From an uncultured Oscillospiraceae bacterium (GTDB taxonomy: Bacteria > Bacillota > Clostridia > Oscillospirales > Oscillospiraceae), in contig CAKTGM010000029.1 in NCBI GenBank assembly GCA_934561515.1, positions 1 through 24,672 of the forward strand: a stretch of 24,672 nt of DNA. Reading direction: 5' to 3'. The notes under the pieces are model-generated. The model had not been told where the DNA came from and did no database searches. It was given only the letters and a program-made list of their open reading frames with translations. Position numbers and translations under genes: made by a program. This document shows, one piece after another, positions 1-6,209 of the stretch (within the stretch, counting starts at the first letter, position 1; each line of letters starts with the position of its first letter).

Positions 1-2
1 TG

Positions 3-437
3 TCCAGCGAAGCCGCGATCCGTGGACACAAGAAGCGGCTGGCACAGGCTGAAAAGCGGCTGGGAGAGCTTGACCGTTTGTTTATCCGCATTTACGAGGA
101 CAATGTGGCGGGGCGCATCACAGATGAAAAGTTTTCTATGATGAGCAAGACCTATGAGGACGAACAAGCGCAGCTTAAAGCGGAAATTCAGGCTTTGCAG
201 CAGGAAATCGAAGTACAGGAACGACAGATTGAAAATTTGGAGCAGTTTATCCAGCGGGTACGCAAATACGAGGATTTAGATGAGCTTACCCCGTATGCGC
301 TGCGGGAACTTGTCAAGGCGATCTACATTGAAGCCCCGGACAAGTCCAGCGGCAAGCGGCATCAGGGCATCCGCATTTCCTATGACCTTGTGGGCTTTAT
401 CCCCGTGGAAGAACTGCTGAAACAGGAAACGGCGTGA
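3..437 (+). CDS. Large serine site-specific recombinase, C-terminal part (5' truncated by window)
   Basis: The reading frame is open from the window edge and ends in TGA at 435-437, leaving the last 144 residues. They form a long charged, glutamine-rich coiled coil (about residues 5-90) followed by a compact tail containing LVKAIYIEAPD and IRISYDLVGFIPVEELL. This tail is typical of Bacillota large serine recombinases with a DUF4368-type C-terminus, which cut and join DNA at attachment sites of transposons, conjugative elements and phages. The catalytic serine domain would lie upstream and is not visible. Its base composition is more AT-rich than the neighbouring chromosomal genes. Such recombinases usually sit at one end of their element, so an attachment junction probably lies in 438-518. 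The family call is by recall of the tail sequence; the element type is unknown. Confidence 0.85.
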   Translation, partial: SSEAAIRGHKKRLAQAEKRLGELDRLFIRIYEDNVAGRITDEKFSMMSKTYEDEQAQLKAEIQALQQEIEVQERQIENLEQFIQRVRKYEDLDELTPYALRELVKAIYIEAPDKSSGKRHQGIRISYDLVGFIPVEELLKQETA

Positions 438-518
438 CCGAAGCCATGCCGTTCCTGCAAAAAACGATATTACTTTCTTACGACCCCCGACCATTCAGCA
501 GGGATTTTTTGTATCCTT
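438..518. other. Probable junction between an integrated element and the chromosome
   Basis: These 81 bases separate the recombinase stop codon from the convergent stop codon of the methyltransferase gene. The composition changes from AT-rich recombinase to GC-rich chromosomal coding across this gap. No tRNA end, long direct repeat or convincing terminator is visible here. The other end of the element lies outside the window, so the exact attachment site cannot be placed. This is an inference from the gene position. Confidence 0.3.
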
Positions 519-1754
519 TTATACCACCTGGAATAAGTAGAACTTGAGGTAATCGGTCTCCGGCACGTTCCAGAGGATGGGATGGTCGCTTGATTGTGCG
601 CGCACCTCGATCTGCCGCAGCTCCACGCCTGCGTCCGCGGCGGCGGAGCGCAGCATCCGCTCAAAGCGCTCAGAGGGCATGAAGTGGCTGCACGAGGCGG
701 TGGCAAGATAGCCGCCGCGCGGCAGAAGGCGCATCGCGCGCAGGTTGATTTCCTTGTAGCCCTTTTCGGCGTTGTTCGCCGTGCGGCGCGACTTGGTGAA
801 GGCCGGCGGGTCAAGGATGATGAAGTCATAGGGCTTTTCGTGCGCGGCCTCGAGCTGCGGCAGGAGCTCAAAAACGTCGGCGGCGAGAAAGTCCATCCTG
901 TCCGTAAGGCCGTTGCGCGCTGCGTTCGCGCGCGCCATTTCGACCGCGCTTTCGGATACGTCCACCGCCGTCACGTGCTCTGCCCCGCCCTTGGCGGCGT
1001 TGAGCGCAAAGGAGCCTGTGTGCGTGAAGCAGTCGAGCACGCGCTTTCCGCGCGCGAGGCGCGCCACGGCAAGGCGGTTGAACTTCTGGTCGAGGAAAAA
1101 GCCGGTCTTCTGCCCGTTTTCCACGTCCACGCGGTAGAAAACGCCGTTTTCGCAGATCTCGGTGATGGGGCTTGCGGGCGTTTCCTTCCCCGGGAGGGGA
1201 AACCAGCCCTTATTCTGCGAAAGACCCTCCTTTTCGCGAAGCAGCACGTCGTTGCGCTCGAAAAGGCCGTCGATCTTCTCGCCGTCCTCCTCCAGAACCT
1301 CGACGATGAGCGGGAAGAGCTTGCCCTTGATCTTCTCCATGCCGAGCGAGAGCGTCTGCGTGACGAGCAGGTTTTCAAAGCGGTCGACCGTCAGGCCGGG
1401 AAAAGCGTCCGCCTCGCCGAAGATCAGGCGGCAGCAGCCGGTCTGAGAGTCCATCACCGCCTTGCGGTAGTCCCATGCGTAGCGCACGCGCCGCCGCCAG
1501 AAGCTTTCATCGAAGCGGTCGTTCGCGTTGCGCGAGACGATGCGCACGCGCAGACGGCTGAGACGGCTCAAAAAGCCCGTGCCGAGGTATTTCCCCTTTT
1601 CCGACACCACGTCCACGAGCGCGCCGTTTTCGCACTCGCCCTCCCCCGGCTCGCGGGCAACGTCGGAATCGTAGACCCAGGGGTGGCCGCTCTCGAGCCA
1701 GCGCGTGCCCTTGGCGGTGACGGTGACGAGCGGATATTCGCGTGCAGCTTTCAT
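519..1754 (-). CDS. rlmI: Class I SAM-dependent rRNA methyltransferase, RlmI/YwbD-like
   Basis: This 411-aa protein is predicted to methylate a cytosine (C5) in 23S rRNA using S-adenosylmethionine, in the cytoplasm. The N-terminus (about 1-75) has the PUA-like fold signature with GHPWVYDSD near residue 23. The central EEHUD-like region includes GQKTGFFLDQ (214-223). The Rossmann domain has DCFTHTGSFAL (241-251), an acidic loop AVDVSESA (263-270), DPPAFTKS (315-322) and ATASCSHFM (351-359), all standard for this family. Length is close to the usual ~395 aa. The start is supported by AAAAGGAAAT upstream. The gene follows the DMT exporter with a 63-base gap that contains a promoter-like sequence, so it may be transcribed alone or with it. 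The C-terminal end YLKFYLFQVV is intact despite the nearby recombinase. The family is confident, the exact RlmI target is not. Confidence 0.88.
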   Translation of the reverse strand: MKAAREYPLVTVTAKGTRWLESGHPWVYDSDVAREPGEGECENGALVDVVSEKGKYLGTGFLSRLSRLRVRIVSRNANDRFDESFWRRRVRYAWDYRKAVMDSQTGCCRLIFGEADAFPGLTVDRFENLLVTQTLSLGMEKIKGKLFPLIVEVLEEDGEKIDGLFERNDVLLREKEGLSQNKGWFPLPGKETPASPITEICENGVFYRVDVENGQKTGFFLDQKFNRLAVARLARGKRVLDCFTHTGSFALNAAKGGAEHVTAVDVSESAVEMARANAARNGLTDRMDFLAADVFELLPQLEAAHEKPYDFIILDPPAFTKSRRTANNAEKGYKEINLRAMRLLPRGGYLATASCSHFMPSERFERMLRSAAADAGVELRQIEVRAQSSDHPILWNVPETDYLKFYLFQVV

Positions 1755-1787
1755 AGATCAAATTTCCTTTTCAAATCAGTTTTCCTC

Positions 1788-1816
1788 ATCATACCACGCG
1801 CGCGGGCGCGGCACAA
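1788..1816 (-). promoter_or_regulatory. Candidate sigma-A promoter for rlmI
   Basis: On the minus strand a -35 TTGTGC is followed by 17 bases and a -10 TATGAT, about 35 bases upstream of the methyltransferase start. The -35 box overlaps the end of the exporter gene. Confidence 0.45.
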
Positions 1817-1817
1817 C

Positions 1818-2243
1818 TCATTTGTTGAGGAAATAAAGCCCCACGATGCAGCAGGCAAGGCCGATGAGCCTGCTGGGGGTGATGGCCTCGTGGTAGGCAA
1901 GATAGCCGATGAACACGAGCAGCGCTGCAATGCCCGCAGCGGAGGTGACCTGAAGCGTGCTCACGGACCAGCCGGCGCGGTAGGCGTAGATGCTGCCCGC
2001 CTCCATGCCGACGAGGGCGAGACCCAGAAGGAACGGTACCCAGTTCAGTCCGCTGTATTCGCGCAGAAGGTCGGCGCTGCCGCGGTTGATGACAAAGTAC
2101 GCCGCCGCCGAGAAGATGGCGGCAAGAAGATAGGAGACCGTCAGCGAGGCCAGCGGGTCGAGCTTTGCAGGCATGGACTTTGCGCAGACGTGGTAGACCG
2201 TATTCGACACGATCATGAGAGCAAGCGGCCAGATGTAAGACAT
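1818..2243 (-). CDS. Small DMT-superfamily (EamA/SMR-like) membrane transporter, 4 TM
   Basis: This 141-aa protein is almost entirely hydrophobic. It has four predicted transmembrane helices at about residues 3-20, 34-52, 68-88 (with the tail to about 107) and 120-138. It resembles half-size drug/metabolite transporters (one EamA domain, or an EmrE-like unit), which dimerise in the membrane and export small cationic compounds. Recognisable family features are the N-terminal PLALMIVSNTVYHVCAKS and the C-terminal LIGLACCIVGLYFLNK. The start has GGGAGGAAAT seven bases upstream. A sigma-A promoter and a hairpin-terminator leader precede it (2279-2372), so expression is probably controlled by transcription attenuation. 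If that leader is a guanidine switch, the substrate would be guanidinium-like, but the protein alone does not show this. Confidence 0.8.
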   Translation of the reverse strand: MSYIWPLALMIVSNTVYHVCAKSMPAKLDPLASLTVSYLLAAIFSAAAYFVINRGSADLLREYSGLNWVPFLLGLALVGMEAGSIYAYRAGWSVSTLQVTSAAGIAALLVFIGYLAYHEAITPSRLIGLACCIVGLYFLNK

Positions 2244-2278
2244 GGTAGATTTCCTCCCACAGAAAAATCAGCGGATGC

Positions 2279-2327
2279 AAAAACGGCAGCCAGACTTTCG
2301 CCTGGCTGCCGGGTAGGTACGCACCCG
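2279..2327 (-). promoter_or_regulatory. Leader attenuator / riboswitch candidate (guanidine-IV-like) of the DMT exporter
   Basis: Reading the minus strand, the transcript starts near 2337 and quickly forms a 5-bp hairpin CGGGT/ACCCG with loop GCGTACCT (2310-2327). A 10-bp hairpin follows directly, CGGCAGCCAG/CTGGCTGCCG (2284-2311), then a run of five U (2279-2283), which is an intrinsic terminator. The two hairpins share bases 2310-2311 and compete. The layout of a small hairpin followed by a terminator ahead of a small-cation exporter resembles the guanidine-IV (mepA motif) riboswitch. The structure is seen in the sequence; the ligand class is a guess from architecture and gene context. Confidence 0.5.
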
Positions 2328-2343
2328 TTATGAAGATGGCAAG

Positions 2344-2372
2344 AGCATACCATCTGCACTGCGCCTTGTCAA
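2344..2372 (-). promoter_or_regulatory. Sigma-A promoter of the DMT exporter leader
   Basis: On the minus strand a consensus -35 TTGACA is followed by a 17-base spacer and a -10 TATGCT. The predicted start lies about 15 bases before the leader hairpin. Confidence 0.8.
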
Positions 2373-2433
2373 GAGAAATCCCGGCGCGGCGAATCCGACA
2401 AAATTTTAGGGAAGGGTTCATGCAAGCTGCCGC

Positions 2434-2462
2434 TTGTTTTTTGCGCCCGCGCGTGCTACGAT
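2434..2462 (+). promoter_or_regulatory. Candidate sigma-A promoter for the 158-aa unknown gene
   Basis: The plus strand shows -35 TTGTTT, a 17-base spacer and -10 TACGAT. An 18-base perfect palindrome (GCCGCAGCGCGCTGCGGC, 2486-2503) lies in the resulting leader, between the promoter and the ribosome binding site. It could act as an operator or an RNA hairpin. Confidence 0.5.
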
Positions 2463-2527
2463 GCAAGGGTAAATATTGGAAAGCTGCCGCAGCGCGCTGC
2501 GGCTCAGACGATCATGGAGGGTCTAAT

Positions 2528-3004
2528 ATGCGCTATCCCACGACCGGCGAAGAAGTATACGTCAGCCTGAACCTTTCCAACACCATGCTCACGGGCCTTG
2601 GCAAAGGCACGATCACCCGCGAGGATGTTTCGGTGGACTACCTGAAAAAGCTCTTTGAGCAGCACGGTGTCATCGTCTCGGCCAAGCCCGAGTACCGCAA
2701 CATCATGGAGCGCGTGAACGAAACCTACGATCTGGGGCTCGATATCCCCGAAAAGCTCCGCCTTTTCCAGCTCTCCGAGCAGCACCGCCGCCTTGTGGTG
2801 GTCAACATCTCGGGTCTCCAGCGCAAGAACGGCTCCCTGCTGCCGTCCTACACCGACGAAGAGCTCGACGAGGCGACCTTCACGTTCGTGAAGTACTACG
2901 TGCAGGGCGAGCATTACGACGAGCTTGTTGAGGAAAACAAGAAGCTGCGCTTTGAGCTCGAGCAGGAGATCTCGTGGCGCAACCGCACCGATTCGGAAAA
3001 CTGA
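2528..3004 (+). CDS. Hypothetical protein, 158 aa
   Basis: I do not recognise this protein. The start was placed at 2528 because ATGGAGGGTC supplies a good ribosome binding site about six bases upstream; an earlier in-frame ATG at 2330 would run through the promoter and has no such site. The product is soluble and rich in charged residues, with no signal peptide or membrane segment. A mixed alpha/beta region occupies about residues 1-130 (for example YVSLNLSNTMLTGLGKG near the start and RRLVVVNISGLQRKNG around 93-108). A charged helix rich in Glu/Lys, probably coiled coil, ends the protein. It has its own promoter and a strong hairpin after its stop, so it is a single-gene unit. It is divergent from the DMT exporter but no functional link is visible. 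Confidence 0.75.
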   Translation: MRYPTTGEEVYVSLNLSNTMLTGLGKGTITREDVSVDYLKKLFEQHGVIVSAKPEYRNIMERVNETYDLGLDIPEKLRLFQLSEQHRRLVVVNISGLQRKNGSLLPSYTDEELDEATFTFVKYYVQGEHYDELVEENKKLRFELEQEISWRNRTDSEN

Positions 3005-3024
3005 GCCTGCGGGCGAAAACGCGA

Positions 3025-3060
3025 AAAAACGGAGGACCCTTCCTTGGAAGGGTCCTCCGT
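3025..3060. terminator. Bidirectional terminator hairpin between the unknown gene and the MATE gene
   Basis: A perfect 15-bp inverted repeat (arms 3029-3043 and 3046-3060, ACGGAGGACCCTTCC and its complement) lies between the convergent genes. The U run is on the minus strand (complement of the A run at 3025-3029), so it best terminates the MATE transcript. On the plus strand only a weak T-rich stretch follows. Confidence 0.8.
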
Positions 3061-3082
3061 TCTGATATTCCGGGGCGGCGCG

Positions 3083-4438
3083 TTATTTTCCCGTCAGCGC
3101 GGCGCGGTAGGCGCGCTTGAGGAACCATGCGTTGAGCAGCACGGCGGCAAGCTCCGCGATCGGGAACGACAGCCACACCAGCGAAAGCTGCCCGCTGAGC
3201 GACAAAAGGTACGCCGCCGGCAGCAGCACGACGATCTGGCGGCAGACGGAGCTTTCGAGCGCGTAGAGGGGCTTGCCGAGGGCCTGACAGGCACTCGCGG
3301 CGATGATGCTGAAGCCCGCGAGCGGGAAATGCAGCCCGATGATGCGCAGCGCGGTCTTGCCGATGGCAAGTCCCTCGGCCGTGGGAGAGAAGAGACCGAG
3401 CAGCGTGCCGGGGATGAACTCGAGGAGCGCGCAGCCCACGCACATGATGGCGATGGCCGTGACGGCCGTGAGGCGCACGGTCTTGCGCACGCGGTCGAAC
3501 TTTCCCGCGCCGTAGTTGTAGGAGACGATGGGGATCATCGCGTTGTTGAGGCCGAAGCAGGGCATGAAGATGAAGCTTTGCAGCTTGAAATACGCGCCGA
3601 AGACCGCGGTCGCCGCCTCGGTGAAGGAGATGAGGATGCGGTTCATGCCGAACATCATCACCGAGCCGATGGACTGCATGATGATCGCGGGGATGCCGAT
3701 GGCGTAAATGTCGGCAACGGTGGCACGGTGGGGGCGGATGCCCTTGAGCCGCAGCTGGACCTCGGCATTTTTCGTGTGGTTGAGCACAAGGCCGAGCGTT
3801 GCGCCGAGAAACTGGCCCGCGACCGTGGCGAGGGCCGCGCCCGCGACCTCAAGGCGCGGGAAGCCGAGAAGGCCGAAGATCAGGATGGGGTCGAGCACGA
3901 TGTTGCACACCGCGCCTGCGATCTGCGAGATCATCGAAAGATTCGTGCGCCCCGTGCCCTGCAGGAGCCGCTCTGCGTAGACCTGCACGAAGATGCCGAG
4001 CGAGCAGCCGATGCAGATGCGGACGTAATCCTGCCCGTAGGCGAGGATCCGGGCGTTGTCCGTCTGCACGCGGAAGTAGGGCGCGGCCATCGTGAGGCCG
4101 AAGAGCATGAAGACGGCGGCGGTGCAGAGCGTGAGGAAAAGCCCCGTGCCCGCCGCGCGGTTCACAGCCGTCTGGTTCTTCTCGCCCAGCGAGCGCGCGA
4201 GCAGCGCGTTCATGCCAACGCCCGTGCCCACGGAAAAGGCGATGCACAGCATTTGCAGCGGGAAGGCGAGCGAGACGGCGTTCATCGCGTCCTGACTGAG
4301 CCGCGCAACAAAGACGCTGTCGACGATGTTGTAGAGCGCCTGAAAGAGCATCGACACCATCACCGGCCCCGCCATGTTGGCAAGGAGCTTGCCGATGGGC
4401 ATCGTGCCCATTTTGTTTTCTCTGATGTTTTCCTCCAT
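3083..4438 (-). CDS. MATE family efflux transporter
   Basis: This 451-aa integral membrane protein with about twelve transmembrane helices matches the multidrug and toxin extrusion family, which exports cationic compounds or drugs using Na+ or H+ gradients. Family features include the N-terminal GPVMVSMLFQALYNIVDSVFV, the helix-2/3 region ending in FPLQMLCIAFSVGTG, and the second-half repeat with ALYNIVDSV-like counterpart NAMIPIVSYNYGAG. Length is normal. The start at 4438 is chosen because AAAGGGGAAA lies just upstream; 23 further in-frame residues upstream look non-native and run through a hairpin. The gene lies downstream of prfB on the same strand, 189 bases away, separated by structured intergenic DNA. 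No convincing separate promoter is seen, so it may be read through from prfB. The substrate is unknown. Confidence 0.9.
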   Translation of the reverse strand: MEENIRENKMGTMPIGKLLANMAGPVMVSMLFQALYNIVDSVFVARLSQDAMNAVSLAFPLQMLCIAFSVGTGVGMNALLARSLGEKNQTAVNRAAGTGLFLTLCTAAVFMLFGLTMAAPYFRVQTDNARILAYGQDYVRICIGCSLGIFVQVYAERLLQGTGRTNLSMISQIAGAVCNIVLDPILIFGLLGFPRLEVAGAALATVAGQFLGATLGLVLNHTKNAEVQLRLKGIRPHRATVADIYAIGIPAIIMQSIGSVMMFGMNRILISFTEAATAVFGAYFKLQSFIFMPCFGLNNAMIPIVSYNYGAGKFDRVRKTVRLTAVTAIAIMCVGCALLEFIPGTLLGLFSPTAEGLAIGKTALRIIGLHFPLAGFSIIAASACQALGKPLYALESSVCRQIVVLLPAAYLLSLSGQLSLVWLSFPIAELAAVLLNAWFLKRAYRAALTGK

Positions 4439-4466
4439 GGTTTTCCCCTTTGAATCAGTGTTTCGG

Positions 4467-4498
4467 CAATAAAATTCCGGCGCTTGCCGCGCCGGAAT
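4467..4498 (-). terminator. Hairpin with U-rich tail upstream of the MATE gene
   Basis: A perfect 10-bp stem (ATTCCGGCGC, arms 4474-4483 and 4489-4498) is followed on the minus strand by TTTTATT. It sits only 36 bases before the MATE start. It may end prfB transcription or attenuate readthrough into the MATE gene. Confidence 0.55.
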
Positions 4499-4511
4499 CA
4501 AAATCAAATCA

Positions 4512-4540
4512 TTTTTTCCGCGACCTGTGCGCGGAAAAAA
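4512..4540. repeat. REP-like palindrome, copy A
   Basis: An 11-bp perfect inverted repeat with TTTTTTCCGCG and CGCGGAAAAAA arms around the loop ACCTGTG. Its core CCGCGACCTGTGCGCGG (4518-4534) matches the cores of copies B and C at 15 or 14 of 17 positions. The U-rich arm comes first on both strands, so it does not look like an intrinsic terminator. The adjoining stretch 4541-4627 also contains a palindrome, CAAAATGTGC/GCGCATTTTG (4600-4622 region), and nothing that codes for protein. Confidence 0.65.
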
Positions 4541-4627
4541 TACTTCTCAGTGTGCAAGTGTGCGAGCAAAGCGAGTGCGCGCAGCACGCTGCAACGTTCT
4601 CTCAAAATGTGCATAGCGCATTTTGAA

Positions 4628-5752
4628 TTACTTTTTCAGTTCCCCGTTCGCGGCCTTGGTGAGATAGGCGTTGATGAAGCCGTCAAGCTCGCCGTCCATG
4701 ACCGACTGGATGTTGCCGGTCTCATAGTCGGTGCGCATATCCTTCACGAGCTGGTAGGGCATGAAGACATAGGAGCGGATCTGGCTGCCCCACTCGATCT
4801 TGAGCTGCACGCCCTTGATGTCGGAGATCTTCTCCGCGTGCTGCTGGATCTTGAGCTCCATGAGCTTGGACTTGAGCATCTGCATGGCGTAGTCGCGGTT
4901 CTGGAACTGCGAGCGCTGCGTCTGGCAGGCGGTGACGATGCCCGTGGGCTTGTGGATGAGTCGGACGGCGGAGCTCGTCTTGTTGACGTGCTGGCCGCCT
5001 GCGCCGGACGCGCGGTAGACCTGCATCTCAATGTCCTCGGGACGGATCTCCACCTCAATGTCGTCGGGCAGCTCGGGCATGACCTCGAGCGCGGAAAAGC
5101 TCGTCTGGCGGCGGGCATTGGCGTCGAACGGGGAGACGCGCACAAGGCGGTGCACGCCGTTCTCGCCCTTTAAGTAGCCGTAGGCGTTCTCGCCCTTGAC
5201 CATGACCGTCGCGCTCTTGAGACCCGCGTCTTCGCCGTCGAGGTAGTCGAGCATCTCAAACTCGAAGCCGTGCTTGTTCGCCCACTGCATATACATACGG
5301 TAGAGCATCTGCGTCCAGTCCTGCGCCTCCGTTCCGCCGGCGCCGGCGTGGAAGGTGAGGATGGCGTTGCAGCTGTCGTACTCGCCGGAAAGGAGCGTCG
5401 TCAGCCGCGCCTTCTCCATCTCCTTTTCGAGCGTTTCGTAGCCCTCCTCGAGCTCCGGCAGCAGGCTCGCGTCGTCCATTTCGCAGCCCATGTCGATCAG
5501 CGCGAGCAGATCGTCGCGCGTGGAAACGAGCTTTTCGTAGCGGTGAATTTTATTTTGCAGCTGCTTTGCGCGCATCTGGTTTTTCTGCGAGCGCTCCAGA
5601 TCGTTCCAGAAGCCCTCCTCGTGCGCCTCAAGCTCGAGACGCTTGAGCTCCATGCGGGCGGGCTCGATCTCGAGGGCCTTGCACAGATTTTCCAGCGTTT
5701 CGTCCATCGCAAGCAGCTTCTGCTTGTAGGAATCGTATTCGATCACAGCCAT
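4628..5752 (-). CDS. prfB: Peptide chain release factor 2 (RF2)
   Basis: RF2 recognises UGA and UAA stop codons on the ribosome and triggers release of the finished protein. The 374-aa product has the stop-codon-reading tripeptide SPF (207-209) and the catalytic GGQ in ASGAGGQHVNKTSSAVR (GGQ 252-254). The N-terminal coiled domain (about 1-110) includes the family motif EGFWND (46-51). Length is normal. The start at 5752 has AAGGAG eight bases upstream and a promoter at 5791-5819. Unlike many bacterial prfB genes, the frame runs without interruption through the position where an in-frame UGA and +1 frameshift site normally occur (about residues 24-30, here read as CKALEIE), so the classic autoregulatory frameshift is absent. 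Confidence 0.97.
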   Translation of the reverse strand: MAVIEYDSYKQKLLAMDETLENLCKALEIEPARMELKRLELEAHEEGFWNDLERSQKNQMRAKQLQNKIHRYEKLVSTRDDLLALIDMGCEMDDASLLPELEEGYETLEKEMEKARLTTLLSGEYDSCNAILTFHAGAGGTEAQDWTQMLYRMYMQWANKHGFEFEMLDYLDGEDAGLKSATVMVKGENAYGYLKGENGVHRLVRVSPFDANARRQTSFSALEVMPELPDDIEVEIRPEDIEMQVYRASGAGGQHVNKTSSAVRLIHKPTGIVTACQTQRSQFQNRDYAMQMLKSKLMELKIQQHAEKISDIKGVQLKIEWGSQIRSYVFMPYQLVKDMRTDYETGNIQSVMDGELDGFINAYLTKAANGELKK

Positions 5753-5790
5753 GGCGTTTTCTCCTTATTGCATTCTGCTTTAGCCGAAAA

Positions 5791-5819
5791 AGTATATCAT
5801 AAGCGCCGTGCAAAGGCAA
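5791..5819 (-). promoter_or_regulatory. Sigma-A promoter of prfB
   Basis: On the minus strand -35 TTGCCT, a 17-base spacer and -10 TATACT precede prfB by about 40 bases. The spacing is ideal. Confidence 0.75.
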
Positions 5820-5890
5820 GAAAAAATCCGTCCTCCGTGGCAAAAAAGTCCCGCGGGGGGCGGCTTTGCACATTTTTTGGCGCAAAAAAC

Positions 5891-5913
5891 AAAAAAGCCA
5901 CGCTCTCGCGTGG
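5891..5913 (-). terminator. Intrinsic terminator of the 25-aa gene
   Basis: On the minus strand the stem CCACGC/GCGTGG with loop GAGA is followed by C and a run of six T, then another T run. It starts 16 bases after the stop of the small gene. Confidence 0.85.
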
Positions 5914-5928
5914 TCGTACAAATGGATC

Positions 5929-6006
5929 TCAGCGCTCGCTGACGATCTGCTTGGTGCTGCCGAAGATCATGTCGTCAACATCCTGCTTGATGAACTTGTC
6001 GAACAT
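5929..6006 (-). CDS. Unrecognised 25-aa small protein with its own transcription unit
   Basis: A 26-codon frame starts with ATG at 6006 and ends with TGA at 5929. It is supported by AAGGAG about 13 bases upstream, a well-spaced promoter (6048-6076) and a strong terminator (5891-5913), so it looks like a real monocistronic gene. The peptide begins MFDKFIKQDVDD and ends TKQIVSER. It is soluble and highly charged (five acidic and five basic residues) with no signal peptide or membrane segment, and is probably a short amphipathic helix. Codons (GAC, AAG, ATC, CAG, GTC) match neighbouring genes. I know no family for it. It lies divergent from the ABC exporter and behind prfB. It could be a small regulator, a protein-binding peptide, or the translated part of a small RNA. 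Confidence 0.6.
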   Translation of the reverse strand: MFDKFIKQDVDDMIFGSTKQIVSER

Positions 6007-6047
6007 ATGGTGTTTCACGCTCCTTTCTCTCTTCAATTTCAGTTTGT

Positions 6048-6076
6048 ATGATAGCCGCGGAAAATGCAAATTTCAA
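6048..6076 (-). promoter_or_regulatory. Sigma-A promoter of the 25-aa gene
   Basis: On the minus strand -35 TTGAAA, a 17-base spacer and -10 TATCAT precede the small gene, with the predicted start about 30 bases before its ATG. Confidence 0.7.
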
Positions 6077-6103
6077 TCGTCAGCATTCATGGTTTTGACC
6101 AAA

Positions 6104-6148
6104 AAATTAACAGTAATTTCATGCAAGTTGCCAAGTAAGCACTTGCAT
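6104..6148. promoter_or_regulatory. Two inverted repeats, candidate operators of the ABC operon
   Basis: AAATTA-ACAG-TAATTT (6104-6119) and ATGCAAGT-12 bases-ACTTGCAT (6121-6148) are both perfect inverted repeats. The right arm of the second covers the -35 box at 6143-6148, so a dimeric repressor bound there would block the ABC promoter. No regulator gene lies next to it in the window, so the protein that binds is unknown. Confidence 0.5.
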
Positions 6149-6171
6149 TTTCGCAAAGGACACTTTATAAT
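6143..6171 (+). promoter_or_regulatory. Sigma-A promoter of the ABC operon
   Basis: -35 TTGCAT, a 17-base spacer and a perfect -10 TATAAT lie about 38 bases upstream of the ATPase start. Confidence 0.85.
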
Positions 6172-6209
6172 AAGCTGTAAGCTAATTTTGAAAACGGAGG
6201 ACGCGCATT

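Noticed and set aside
594..2333. Long plus-strand frame of 579 codons
   Set aside because: It lies antisense to the methyltransferase and DMT genes, has no ribosome site, and its Arg/Ala/Val/His-rich translation is typical of the complement of GC-rich coding DNA.
3044..4453. Plus-strand frame of 469 codons
   Set aside because: Antisense to the MATE gene; low-complexity charged translation and no start signals.
4439..4540. Guanidine-IV-like leader in front of the first MATE gene
   Set aside because: The hairpin at 4474-4498 has a U-rich tail, but the small upstream hairpin and promoter seen before the DMT gene are missing.
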